Source: Conexibacter sp. CPCC 206217
GTDB lineage: Bacteria > Actinomycetota > Thermoleophilia > Solirubrobacterales > Solirubrobacteraceae
NCBI RefSeq assembly: GCF_030646165.1
Contig: NZ_JAUTDO010000003.1
Span: forward strand, 558,001-622,000
DNA length: 64,000 bases
Reading direction: 5' to 3'
This document shows positions 17,546-25,873 of this stretch, piece by piece. Position numbers and translations under genes: made by a program. A model generated the notes under the pieces. It did no database searches and was not told where the DNA came from. It saw nothing but the letters and a program-made list of their open reading frames with translations. The stretch's first letter is position 1. Every line of letters starts with the position of its first letter.

Positions 17546-19481
17546 GCGCGAGCTCGTCGGCCGCCTGTTCGTGGCTGGCCGCCGGATCGAGATAGCCGCG
17601 GACCAGCACCCGCTCGAGCAACTGCTCGTTCGGGGTGTCGCCGAACGCCCGCGCCGCGGCCTCCTCCAACAGCGTTCGGACCGATGCGGCGCGCTGCTCC
17701 TGCGTCGCCCCGCTCGCCAGCGGGCTCTCCGCCAGCTTGTGCGGCAATCCCAGGTTGCGCAGGGCGTCGCGGACCGCCTCGACGTCGATCGCAGCCGCGT
17801 CGGAGTCCGCCGACCCCGCCGGCCCAGCACGCACAACCAAGCGTTCGCTCGGTTTGTGCTCGACAGCCGGCGTCTGCGGCGGGACGAGGCCGAGCTCCAT
17901 GTAGATCATCGCGCGCTGCGCGCCGAGCAGTCCGCCGGGGCCGTAGTCGAGCAGATGGCACTCCGTCACAGACCCGTCCAGCTCGACGTCCAACTCGCGG
18001 ATGCGACGCGCGCCGGCGGCCTGCGCGAAGCGGACCGCGGCCGGCATCCGCGGGTCGATCGGGAGATACGCGAAGCGCGGATTCTCCAGCCCGGACCGCA
18101 GGATCCCGGACATCCCGAGCATCGCCTGCACGCGCGTGATCGGGTCGGCGGTGAAGTCGACGGCGACCTGCCAGAGGACCGCGTCGCCGCACGGGGCGGC
18201 AGCGCGCGCGTGCTCCAGCCAGCGGCCCAGTTGCGGATCCTCGGCTGTCAGCGCCGGCGCGTTCGCGAGCGTGACCGACAGCTCGAAGCCGCAGATCCTG
18301 TCCGACAGGTCGCGCACGATCGCGATCCGCTCGGGCGCCGCCTCGAAGTACGGCGCCACGAGCGGCCAGCGCTCGGGGATGCGCCGTTCACCAAGCAAGC
18401 GCTCGACTTTGCCCGCATCACCGGGCCGGACCTCGTCAAGGCGGTACTCGCCCGCGCCCTCCCACGAGAAGCCCCAGCGGATCGCGTCGTTCTCGATCAG
18501 GTGGGAGAGGTCGATCGAGAGCAGCTGATGGCCCGCCACCGCCTTCGCGTGGAGATGGTCGGCGATCCGCCTGCGCAGGTCGCGCTCGCGCACGCGGTCG
18601 CGATGGCGCAGGTCGGCGTGCAGCGCCTTGCGAACCAGCTCGTGCAGCGCGATCCCCTCCCCCAGCGGCTCCGCGAACGTGCGCTCGCGCAGCCACATGT
18701 AGCTCTGCACCGCGTCCGCGTCGGGCAGCACCTCGCGCAGCAGGTCGATCGTCGTCACGCGCGCGATCGCGGCGACCGCGAGCGGTCCGAGGTGCGGGCC
18801 GTCCAACTCGGCCTCGGCGAGCCGGCGGATCAGCGCGCGCACCAGCTCCGGTCGCTCGACCTCCTCGTTGCGCGCCGCGGGCGCTGCCCCGAGCGCGTCG
18901 TCACCCGCGAGCGCGAGCGCCAGCGGCGAGCCCTGCGCCCAGCCGATCAGCTCGCGCATCCGCTGCTCGTCGTCGACGCCGTGCAGCGCCAGCAGCTCCC
19001 GCGCCTCCTGCACGCTCAGGCCGCTCAGCTGCAACTGCACCGCGACGCTCTCCCAGCCGCCCTCCAGCCAGCCGCGCCCCGGCGGCTCGCGTCCGGCGAT
19101 CACGACGAGGGCGTGCTCGGGCAGGCTCGGGACGACCGTGCCGCGCAGATAGCCGTCGAGCGCGGTCATGCGCTCGTAGGTGTCGATCAGGATCAGCGGC
19201 TCGCGCTCCTCGCGCGCGGCCTCCAGCGCCGCGTCGAGCGCGCGCGGAACCGGTGCCAGCTCGCGTCCCTCGACGAAGTGCGCGCGCCGGCCGCTGGCAC
19301 CCGCGCGGCGCGCCAGCTCACGCAGCAGCGTCGACTTGCCGATTCCGCCCGGGCCGTGGATCAGGACGACGCTCGCGTCCGCCTGGCCGTCGAGGCAGCG
19401 CTCGAGGAACTCGAGTTCGGTCCCGCGCCCGACGAATCTGCGCCGGTCGCGCTCGGCCAGCCGTGCTCCGATCGTCGCCAT
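17451..19481 (-). CDS. STAND-like AAA ATPase, possible regulator
   Basis: 676 residues. An N-terminal NTPase domain has RRFVGRGTELEFLERCL (typical lead-in of STAND/LuxR-LAL ATPases), Walker A IHGPGGIGKSTLLREL (around residues 43-58) and LILIDTYERM as Walker B, followed by GWAQGSPLALALAGDD. The middle ~350 residues show no tetratricopeptide repeats I can recognise. The C-terminal ~60 residues (DELALSRAAYFRRLRAAAERVAAL) look like a helix-turn-helix region, so a transcriptional activator is plausible. Start at ATG 19481 has TATCGT 9 nt upstream. The last 95 bp overlap the flippase gene on the other strand. Ligand and targets unknown. Confidence 0.7.
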   Translation of the reverse strand: MATIGARLAERDRRRFVGRGTELEFLERCLDGQADASVVLIHGPGGIGKSTLLRELARRAGASGRRAHFVEGRELAPVPRALDAALEAAREEREPLILIDTYERMTALDGYLRGTVVPSLPEHALVVIAGREPPGRGWLEGGWESVAVQLQLSGLSVQEARELLALHGVDDEQRMRELIGWAQGSPLALALAGDDALGAAPAARNEEVERPELVRALIRRLAEAELDGPHLGPLAVAAIARVTTIDLLREVLPDADAVQSYMWLRERTFAEPLGEGIALHELVRKALHADLRHRDRVRERDLRRRIADHLHAKAVAGHQLLSIDLSHLIENDAIRWGFSWEGAGEYRLDEVRPGDAGKVERLLGERRIPERWPLVAPYFEAAPERIAIVRDLSDRICGFELSVTLANAPALTAEDPQLGRWLEHARAAAPCGDAVLWQVAVDFTADPITRVQAMLGMSGILRSGLENPRFAYLPIDPRMPAAVRFAQAAGARRIRELDVELDGSVTECHLLDYGPGGLLGAQRAMIYMELGLVPPQTPAVEHKPSERLVVRAGPAGSADSDAAAIDVEAVRDALRNLGLPHKLAESPLASGATQEQRAASVRTLLEEAAARAFGDTPNEQLLERVLVRGYLDPAASHEQAADELALSRAAYFRRLRAAAERVAALVVERDPSRPAA

Positions 19482-19565
19482 CGCCCGCGCACGATACGGC
19501 GCGCCCGCACCATCCTCCACCCCAGGTTTCCACCTCTGGACGGACGATCGGGCCTACGCCCGCGT

Positions 19566-20327
19566 TCAGAAGAGGCCGAGCTGGTCGTCCGAGGTCTTCG
19601 GAGCCTGCTCGAGCACCTCGGCGCCCGCCTCAGGAGCTCCCTCGACCGCCTCGGCGGTCGCCGTCTCCGTCTCGGCCGGGGACTCGGGCTCAGGCTCCAC
19701 TTCCGGGACCGGTTCGAAGACATCCGGCGCCGGCTGCGGCGGCAGCGGCGCCGCCAGCAGCGCGGGCAACTGCGCGAAGTCGGCGCGCAGCGTGTCGAGC
19801 ATGCTCGGCGTGTAGAGCGCGGCGGCCGGGTGGTAGATCGGGAAGATCGTGACGGCGCGCACGCCGAGCACATGCACCTCCGGCTGGCCGTGGACCTTCG
19901 AGATGCCGGTCGGGTCGTCGCGCAGCAGCTTCGTCGAGAAGTTGCCGAGCGTGCAGATCACCTTCGGCTCGATCAGCTCGACCTGCTTGTGCAGGTAGTC
20001 GCGGCAGGTCGCGATCTCGGTCGGACGCGGGTCGCGGTTGCCGGGCGGGCGGCACTTGAGCACGTTCGCGATGAAGACGTCGGCGCGTTCGAGCCCGACC
20101 TCCTGCAGCAGTCTGTCGAGCAGTCTGCCGGCCTGTCCGATGAAGGGAAGCCCTCCGCGATCCTCGTTGGCGCCGGGCGCCTCGCCGACGAACATCAGGT
20201 CGGCGTCGGCGTTGCCGGCGCCGAAGACGACGGTCTGGCGGGTCTCGGCGAGCTGGCACTTGGTGCACGTGCTCGCCTCCTTCCAGACCTCTTTCAACAG
20301 CTCGCGGCGTTCGACGGCGGTGGTCAC
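19566..20327 (-). CDS. family 4 uracil-DNA glycosylase (iron-sulfur)
   Basis: 253 residues. Removes uracil from DNA. Motifs of type 4 UDG are clear: CTKCQLAETR supplies two iron-sulfur cysteines, FVGEAPGANED is motif 1, GLPFIGQAGRLLD follows, NVLKCRPPGNRDPRP and ATCRDYL supply the other two cysteines, and IFPIYHPAAAL is the terminal His motif. A Pro/Glu-rich C-terminal extension (~60 residues) follows the domain. Start set to GTG 20327 because TACCAT ends 7 nt upstream; two earlier in-frame starts would place the promoter inside the gene. Confidence 0.92.
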   Translation of the reverse strand: MTTAVERRELLKEVWKEASTCTKCQLAETRQTVVFGAGNADADLMFVGEAPGANEDRGGLPFIGQAGRLLDRLLQEVGLERADVFIANVLKCRPPGNRDPRPTEIATCRDYLHKQVELIEPKVICTLGNFSTKLLRDDPTGISKVHGQPEVHVLGVRAVTIFPIYHPAAALYTPSMLDTLRADFAQLPALLAAPLPPQPAPDVFEPVPEVEPEPESPAETETATAEAVEGAPEAGAEVLEQAPKTSDDQLGLF

Positions 20328-20401
20328 GCCAACGATGGTATTCACGCCGCTGGACGGCTGTACTACCATTCCTCTTGCCGTCACCCGCGCAGGGGACGGA
20401 C

Positions 20402-20421
20402 CGTTGTGCCCACGTTGTGCC
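20402..20421 (+). repeat. 9-nt direct repeat upstream of pantothenate operon
   Basis: CGTTGTGCC occurs at 20402-20410 and again at 20413-20421, an 11-bp (one helical turn) period, in the divergent region between the UDG gene and the pantothenate operon. It could be an operator for a dimeric activator or repressor, or chance. Confidence 0.3.
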
Positions 20422-20446
20422 ATCTGTCGCTCGACCGGTATCTCCC

Positions 20447-21220
20447 ATGCGGGAACTGGAACGGGAAAAGGATCTCACTGACCCCACGCGCATCCGCTGC
20501 GCGATCGTCGGGGCCGGCCGCCTCGGCCGGGCCCTGGTGCCTGCGCTGCGCGCGGCCGGGGTCACCGTCGCCGGACCGTTCGGGCGCGGCTGGTCAGCCG
20601 CCGACGAGCCGGATCTCGACGTCGTGCTGCTGTGCGTCCCTGACGCCGAGATCGCCGCGGCCGCGGCGACGATCGCCCCGCGCCGGGGTCTGCTCGTCGG
20701 CCACTGCTCCGGCGCGACGACGCTCGCCCCGCTCGTCCCGCACGAGCGCCTCTCGCTGCACCCGTTGATGACGGTGCCGGCAGACGGTGCCGCCGGCTTC
20801 GCGGGCGCAACCGCGGCGGTCGCAGGTTCGACGCCTGATGCGCTCGCAGTTGCCACCGCACTCGCGAACTCCCTCCGGATGACCGCGGTCGAGGTCGCGG
20901 ACCGGGATCGTGCTGCCTACCACGCTGCCGCTTCGGTCGCATCGAACTTCCTCGTGACGCTGGAGGCGGCGGCCGAGCGCATCGCCGAGACCGCTGGCAT
21001 CGACCGGTCCGCGCTCGTTCCGCTCGTCAAGGCTTCGTTCGAGAACTGGGCCGCGCTCGGCCCCGAACGCGCCCTCACCGGCCCGCTCGTGCGCGGCGAC
21101 GAGGCAACGGTCGCCCGGCAGCGCGATGCGATCGAGGAGCGGACGCCGGAGCTGCTGGACCTGTTCGACGCGCTCGCCGACGCGACGCGGTCGCTGGCAC
21201 GCGAGGCGGTGGCGACATGA
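20447..21220 (+). CDS. Rossmann-fold/DUF2520 protein, putative oxidoreductase
   Basis: 257 residues: an N-terminal NAD(P)-binding Rossmann fold (CAIVGAGRLGRALVPAL, residues ~16-32; [16 protein letters not shown]) and a C-terminal all-helical DUF2520 domain (YHAAASVASNFLVTLEAAAERIAE, in parts; LTGPLVRGDEATVARQRDAI). The layout is like ketopantoate reductase and NADP-oxidoreductase-coenzyme-F420-like proteins: Rossmann plus helical dimerisation domain. It is the first gene of the operon and overlaps panC (ATGA). No panE is present in the cluster, so ketopantoate reduction is a reasonable but unproven role. Start ATG 20447 has no strong Shine-Dalgarno. Confidence 0.85.
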   Translation: MRELEREKDLTDPTRIRCAIVGAGRLGRALVPALRAAGVTVAGPFGRGWSAADEPDLDVVLLCVPDAEIAAAAATIAPRRGLLVGHCSGATTLAPLVPHERLSLHPLMTVPADGAAGFAGATAAVAGSTPDALAVATALANSLRMTAVEVADRDRAAYHAAASVASNFLVTLEAAAERIAETAGIDRSALVPLVKASFENWAALGPERALTGPLVRGDEATVARQRDAIEERTPELLDLFDALADATRSLAREAVAT

Positions 21221-22086
21221 GGATCGTCCGGACCGTCGAGGAGCTGCGCGCGCTGCTGAAGCCCGAGCGGCTCGCCGAGCGCACGATCGGGCTCGTGCCG
21301 ACGATGGGCGCGTTCCACGCCGGGCACCGCTCGTTGATGGAGCGCGCGGTCGTCGCCAACGACGTCGCGGTCGTCTCGCTGTTCGTCAACCCCACCCAGT
21401 TCGGCCCCAGCGAGGACCTCGGCGCCTACCCGCGCGACGAGGCGCGCGACGCCGAGATCGCCGCCGCGGCGGGCGTCGACCTGCTGTTCGCCCCGCCGGT
21501 CGAGGAGGTCTATCCCGACGGGTTCGCGACGACCGTGCGCGTCGGCGGCGTCAGCGAGCCGCTGGAGGGCGCTCACCGCCCCGGCCACTTCGACGGCGTC
21601 GCGACCGTCGTCGCGAAGCTGCTCAACATGGTCGGCCCCGACGTCGCCTACTTCGGCCAGAAGGACGCGCAGCAGGCGCTCGTGATCCGCCGCCTCGTGC
21701 GCGACCTGAACATTCCCGCGCGGATCGAGATCTGCCCGATCGTGCGCGAGCGTGACGGCCTCGCGATGTCGAGCCGCAACGTCTACCTCGGCGCCGAGGA
21801 TCGCGCCCGCGCCGTCGCGCTACGGCGTGCGCTCACAGCCGCCGAGCAGGCTGTCGCAGCCGGCGAGCGCGACGCCGCCGCGGTCAGCGCGATCGCCCGC
21901 ACTGCGCTGGCTCAGCACGCCGTCGAGCCCGAGTACGTCGCGCTCGTCGGCGCTGACACGCTCGCCCCGATCGAGCGGATCGACGGCGAGGACGTGCTGC
22001 TCGCCGTCGCGGCGCGCGTCGGCCCCGCGCGCCTGATCGACAACGTGATCCTGTCCACCACCGACGGAGCCCCGCAAACCGCATGA
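21217..22086 (+). CDS. panC: pantothenate synthetase PanC
   Basis: 289 residues. Condenses pantoate and beta-alanine with ATP. Class signature motifs: [16 protein letters not shown] (HIGH-like, around residue 25-40), [45 protein letters not shown] (in parts) and [10 protein letters not shown] (KMSKS-equivalent). Length is standard. Starts inside the end of the DUF2520 gene and ends with ATGA overlapping panD: strict translational coupling. Confidence 0.97.
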   Translation: MRIVRTVEELRALLKPERLAERTIGLVPTMGAFHAGHRSLMERAVVANDVAVVSLFVNPTQFGPSEDLGAYPRDEARDAEIAAAAGVDLLFAPPVEEVYPDGFATTVRVGGVSEPLEGAHRPGHFDGVATVVAKLLNMVGPDVAYFGQKDAQQALVIRRLVRDLNIPARIEICPIVRERDGLAMSSRNVYLGAEDRARAVALRRALTAAEQAVAAGERDAAAVSAIARTALAQHAVEPEYVALVGADTLAPIERIDGEDVLLAVAARVGPARLIDNVILSTTDGAPQTA

Positions 22087-22463
22087 TCCGCACCATGTTG
22101 AAGTCGAAGATCCACCGCGCGACGGTGACCGCTTCGGACCTCCACTACGTCGGCTCGATCACGATCGACCCGGAGCTGCTGGAGGCGTCGGACATCCGGG
22201 AGCACGAGCAGGTGGCCGTCGTCGACGTCGACAACGGCGCCCGCTTCGAGACGTACACGATCGCCGGCGAGCGCGGCTCCGGCGAGATCAAGGTGAACGG
22301 AGCCGCGGCGCGGCTCGTGCACCACGGCGACACGATCATCGTCATCTCCTACGCGCAGTACGACCGCACGGAGATGGAGCACTACGAGCCGCGCGTCGTG
22401 CATGTAGATCAAGACAACCGCATCATCCACGTCGACAGCGAGGTGGCGACCCTCCTCACGTGA
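22083..22463 (+). CDS. panD: aspartate 1-decarboxylase PanD
   Basis: 126-residue proenzyme that makes beta-alanine from aspartate. The self-cleavage site is Gly24-Ser25 in [10 protein letters not shown], which yields the pyruvoyl cofactor at Ser25; [12 protein letters not shown] near residue 85-97 is also conserved. The N-terminus [16 protein letters not shown] matches the classic start, supporting ATG 22083, which overlaps the panC stop. Confidence 0.97.
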   Translation: MIRTMLKSKIHRATVTASDLHYVGSITIDPELLEASDIREHEQVAVVDVDNGARFETYTIAGERGSGEIKVNGAAARLVHHGDTIIVISYAQYDRTEMEHYEPRVVHVDQDNRIIHVDSEVATLLT

Positions 22464-22495
22464 GGGCGCCAACCACGCCAGGCAAGGAGTCGCAC

Positions 22496-23392
22496 ATGTC
22501 CGCAGCACCCGTCCCCACCAATGTCCCGGCAGCCGCAGGCGCGATCGCGCGCCTGCCGGTCTCGCTCCCCCAACTGGCCGAGAAGAAGCGCCTCGGCGAG
22601 CCGATCGTGATGGTGACCGCGTACGACTACCCGTCGGCCGTCGTCGCCGAGCAGGCCGGCGTCGACGTCGTGCTCGTCGGCGACTCGGGCGCGATGACCG
22701 TGCTCGGCTACTCCTCGACCGTCCCCGTCTCGATCGAGGAGATGCTGATGCTCGCGTCCGCGGCCCGCCGCGGCCTGCGCACGCCGCTGCTCGTCGCCGA
22801 CCTGCCGTTCGGCTCGTTCGAGGCCTCCGACCAGCAGGCGATCGAGACAGCGCGTCGCTTCATCAAGGAAGCCGGCTGCGACGCCGTCAAGATCGAGGCC
22901 AACGGGGTCGCGGTGGAGCGCGCCCGCGCGCTCGTCAACGCCGGCATCCCGGTGATGGGCCACGTCGGCCTGACGCCGCAGACGGCGACCGCGCTCGGCG
23001 GCTACCGCGCGCAGGGCCGCACCGCGCAGCGCGCGCTCGACGTCGCCCGCGACGCGATCGCGCTGCAGGAGGCGGGCTGCTTCTCGATCGTCTTCGAGGC
23101 GATCCCGGCGCCGGTCGCGACGGTGCTGATGGAGCGGATGGAGGTGCCGATCATCGGCATCGGCGCCGGCGCGTCGACCGACGGCCAGGTGCTCGTCTTC
23201 CACGACCTGCTCGGGATCCGCGACGGCGTCGGCGCGCGCTTCGTGAAGCGCTACGCCGACATCCAGGACGAGATGGTCGCGGGCGTGCGCGCCTACGCAG
23301 AGGACGTGCGCACCCAGCGCTACCCCGAGGCCGACCACACCTACTCGATCGACCCGGTCGAGTTCGAGCGCTTCCGCTCCGAGCTGGGGTGA
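22496..23392 (+). CDS. panB: 3-methyl-2-oxobutanoate hydroxymethyltransferase PanB
   Basis: 298 residues. Uses 5,10-methylene-THF to convert ketoisovalerate to ketopantoate. Motifs: MVTAYDYPSAVVAEQAG, LVGDSGAMTVLGY (metal-binding Asp), ADLPFGSFEAS, AVKIEANG, PVMGHVGLTPQ, and IIGIGAGASTDGQVLVFHDLLG (in parts). Start at ATG 22496 chosen because AAGGAG lies 7 nt upstream; an in-frame GTG overlapping the panD stop (22460) lacks one. A ~20-residue Ala/Pro-rich leader precedes the domain. Last gene of the operon, followed by a perfect terminator hairpin. Confidence 0.97.
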   Translation: MSAAPVPTNVPAAAGAIARLPVSLPQLAEKKRLGEPIVMVTAYDYPSAVVAEQAGVDVVLVGDSGAMTVLGYSSTVPVSIEEMLMLASAARRGLRTPLLVADLPFGSFEASDQQAIETARRFIKEAGCDAVKIEANGVAVERARALVNAGIPVMGHVGLTPQTATALGGYRAQGRTAQRALDVARDAIALQEAGCFSIVFEAIPAPVATVLMERMEVPIIGIGAGASTDGQVLVFHDLLGIRDGVGARFVKRYADIQDEMVAGVRAYAEDVRTQRYPEADHTYSIDPVEFERFRSELG

Positions 23393-23397
23393 GCTGA

Positions 23398-23425
23398 GGC
23401 GCGGGTGCCTATGGGCACCCGCGCC
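23398..23425 (+). terminator. hairpin terminator of the pantothenate operon
   Basis: Perfect 12-bp stem GGCGCGGGTGCC / GGCACCCGCGCC with a TATG tetraloop, starting 6 bp after the panB stop. The downstream tract is only weakly T-rich (CGTTTCGTG). Confidence 0.8.
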
Positions 23426-23478
23426 GTTCACCGTTTCGTGACGCGCCCCGCCCGCGCGCCGACCATGCTGCGCGCCAG

Positions 23479-25110
23479 ATGGAGGCACTCTGGTCGCTCT
23501 CCCGCCGCCGCTTCGCCGGCGCGCGGCCGTCGCTCGCGGGCGGCTCCTCGCTGCTGCTCGCGCTCGCCTGCGCGGGCGCGCTCGCAACGCTGTGGCTGGT
23601 GCTCGACCCGCGCACGGCCGACCTCGCCGCACAGGTCTACCGCACCCAGCTGTTCGGCCGCGAGGGCTTTGCGCTGTGGGACAACTCGTGGTTCGCCGGG
23701 CACCACCTGCCCGGCTACAGCCTCGTCTTCCCCGCGCTGGCGGCCGTCTTCGGCCCGCGACCGGTCGGCGTCGCGGCGGTGCTCGTCTCGTCGCTGCTGT
23801 TCGCGCACCTCGTGCGCCGCCACGGCGACCGCCACGTGCGGCTGGCGATCGTCTGGTTCGCCTGCGCCGCCGCCGGCGACCTCTTCATCGGGCGCCTGAC
23901 GTTCTCGCTCGGCGTCACGTTCGCGCTCGGCTGCGTCGCGGCGCTGTCGCATCGGCGCAACGGCCTCGCGGTGGTGCTGGGCGTGGCGACGGCCGCCGCC
24001 AGCCCCGTCAGCGCGCTGCTGCTCGCGCTCGTGCTGCTGTCCGGCGCGCGCTGGATCGCGCCGCGCTGGCGGATCGCGGTGCTCGGCGCGCCGATCGCGC
24101 TGCCGCTGCTGCTGGCCGCGCTGTTCCCGGAGGGCGGGGCGCAGCCGTACGCGCTCGGCGGCGCGGCCGCCGCCGTCGGGATTGCGCTCGCGGTCCACGC
24201 CGGCCTGCGCAGGGACGCGGTCGCGCTGCGGATCGGGACGCTGCTGTACGCCGTCGCGGTGGTCGGCGCCTACGTCGTGCCGTCGCCGATGGGCAGCAAC
24301 GTCGCGCGCCTGGGCGTGCTGCTGGCCGGCCCGATCCTCCTGATCGGCGGCCGCCCCGGCCGCTCGCGCGTGCTCGTGCTCGCGACCTGCGCCGCGATCC
24401 TCGTCTGGCAGGCATGGGCGCCCGTGACCGAGGTGCTGAAGGCCGACGAGACCAGCGCGACGAGCGCGGCCTACTTCCAGCCGCTGCTCGAGCAGCTGGA
24501 GGCGACGCCGCACGGGCGCGTCGAGGTGGTGCCGACGTCGACGCGCTGGGAGTCCGTCTACGTCGCCCCGCACGTCGCGCTCGCGCGCGGCTGGCAGACG
24601 CAGCTCGACACGCGCTACAACGCCCTCTTCTACAGCGACAGGCTGGACCCGGCGCGCTACGAGCGCTGGCTGTGGCGGCTCGGGATCACCCACGTCGCGC
24701 TGAGCGACGCGCCGAAGGAGCGCTGGGGCCGCGCCGAGGCGCTGCTGCTGCGGGACACGCCGTCCTTCCTGCGCGAGGTCTGGGATTCCGGCCGCTGGCG
24801 CCTGTTCGAGGTTCTCAGACCGCGCTCACTCGTCTCCGGCGGCACGCTCGTGCGGCTCGGCTCCGACAGCTTCACCGTCGCCGCCGACGGACCCGGATCG
24901 GTGCTGATCCGCGTCCGCTACACGCCGTTCTGGACGCCCCCGTTGGGTGCCTGCGTGACGAGATCCGCCGACGGCTTCACGCGGCTGCAGGTCCCTTCCG
25001 CCGGCCGCTACGAGGTGCGCGCGACGTGGAGCGTCGGCGCCGCGCTGCGCAGATCCGACGAGGGTTGCGCGGCTGGCGCGGACGCTGCGCCGGCCCCGCC
25101 GCCGCGCTGA
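23479..25110 (+). CDS. polytopic membrane protein with C-terminal extracytoplasmic domain
   Basis: 543 residues. About 9-10 helices in residues ~20-320, then a soluble part of ~220 residues (from FQPLLEQLEATPHGRVEVVPTSTRWES, read in parts, to the end). The order of an early loop (LWDNSWFAGHHLPGYSLVFP) and the long soluble tail resembles GT-C-like glycosyltransferase or arabinofuranosyltransferase-type proteins of actinobacteria, but no DD/DE motif is certain, so I do not assign a function. The tail contains a WLWRLGITHVALSD segment. A CATGCT hexamer 9 nt upstream of the ATG is a candidate -10. Terminator-separated from panB. Confidence 0.65.
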   Translation: MEALWSLSRRRFAGARPSLAGGSSLLLALACAGALATLWLVLDPRTADLAAQVYRTQLFGREGFALWDNSWFAGHHLPGYSLVFPALAAVFGPRPVGVAAVLVSSLLFAHLVRRHGDRHVRLAIVWFACAAAGDLFIGRLTFSLGVTFALGCVAALSHRRNGLAVVLGVATAAASPVSALLLALVLLSGARWIAPRWRIAVLGAPIALPLLLAALFPEGGAQPYALGGAAAAVGIALAVHAGLRRDAVALRIGTLLYAVAVVGAYVVPSPMGSNVARLGVLLAGPILLIGGRPGRSRVLVLATCAAILVWQAWAPVTEVLKADETSATSAAYFQPLLEQLEATPHGRVEVVPTSTRWESVYVAPHVALARGWQTQLDTRYNALFYSDRLDPARYERWLWRLGITHVALSDAPKERWGRAEALLLRDTPSFLREVWDSGRWRLFEVLRPRSLVSGGTLVRLGSDSFTVAADGPGSVLIRVRYTPFWTPPLGACVTRSADGFTRLQVPSAGRYEVRATWSVGAALRRSDEGCAAGADAAPAPPPR

Positions 25111-25204
25111 GCGACCGCGCGTCCAGCGGCCCGAGCGCCGCTGAGCCGGTCCGCGGCATGCCACGCATGCGCGCCCGGCCGGCCCAGTCTCTACACTGCG
25201 CGCC

Positions 25205-25237
25205 TTCGTACACATTTCGTACACGGATCGTTCACAG
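25205..25237 (+). promoter_or_regulatory. three 11-nt direct repeats resembling a PHO box
   Basis: TTCGTACACAT, TTCGTACACGG and ATCGTTCACAG run head to tail with no spacer, ending at the start codon of the phosphate-transport operon. Actinobacterial PhoP boxes are tandem 11-nt units with a GTTCACC-like core, so the geometry and the gene downstream agree. A TACACT hexamer at 25192-25197 would start transcription at the first repeat, so bound regulator might block rather than activate. Confidence 0.5.
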
Positions 25238-25860
25238 TGCGCCTCTCACAGATCTTCTCCCCCCGGGACCGCGAGTACTTCGACCTGTTCGAAGAGGCGG
25301 GCCGCAACGCTCTGCATGCGGCCGACCTGCTCGACCAGATGCTGCGGAACTTTCCGGAGAGCGCCGGGCTCGCGCGCGACATCCTGATCTGCGAGCAGGA
25401 GGGCGACCGGATCACGCACGACATCATCCAGCGCCTCAACCACACGTTCGTGACGCCGATCGATCGCGAGGACATCCTCGAGCTGGCGTCGAGAATCGAC
25501 GACGTCGTCGACTACACCGAGGAAGTGGCGGACTACCTCGGGCTGTACAAGATCGAGGCGCCGATGGAGCAGGCCCAGCGGCTCGCTCACATCCTCTTCC
25601 AGTCGACACGGCAGATCGTCGAGGCGATCCCGCGGATGCGCGACTTCAAGGACATCTCCCATTACACGGTCGAGGTCAACCGGCTGGAGAACGAGGGCGA
25701 CCGTGTCGCGCGCGAGGCGATCGCCTCGCTGTTCGACAACGGCATCGACCCGATGGTCGTGATCCGCTGGAAGGACCTCTTCGAGCGGCTCGAGGACGCG
25801 ATCGACGCCACCGAGCACGTCGCGAACGTGCTCGAGGGCATCGTCATCAAGAACTCCTGA
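25237..25860 (+). CDS. DUF47/PhoU-like Pit accessory protein
   Basis: 207 residues, predicted all-helical with heptad-like spacing, matching the DUF47 (YkaA) family of PhoU-like proteins. Segments: SPRDREYFDLFEEAGRNAL, CEQEGDRITHDIIQRLNHTFVTPIDREDI (in parts; the E-x4-D metal-ligand pattern of PhoU), and VNRLENEGDRVAREAI. Family members partner with Pit transporters and modulate phosphate uptake. Start is GTG 25237 with no Shine-Dalgarno; the codon overlaps the last base of the 11-nt repeats. Located 13 bp upstream of pit. Confidence 0.9.
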   Translation: MRLSQIFSPRDREYFDLFEEAGRNALHAADLLDQMLRNFPESAGLARDILICEQEGDRITHDIIQRLNHTFVTPIDREDILELASRIDDVVDYTEEVADYLGLYKIEAPMEQAQRLAHILFQSTRQIVEAIPRMRDFKDISHYTVEVNRLENEGDRVAREAIASLFDNGIDPMVVIRWKDLFERLEDAIDATEHVANVLEGIVIKNS

Positions 25861-25873
25861 CCCGCAGTCCCCG

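Noticed and set aside
22460-22495. GTG start for panB overlapping the panD stop
   Set aside because: The ATG at 22496 has a near-perfect AAGGAG site at good spacing; the upstream codon has none.
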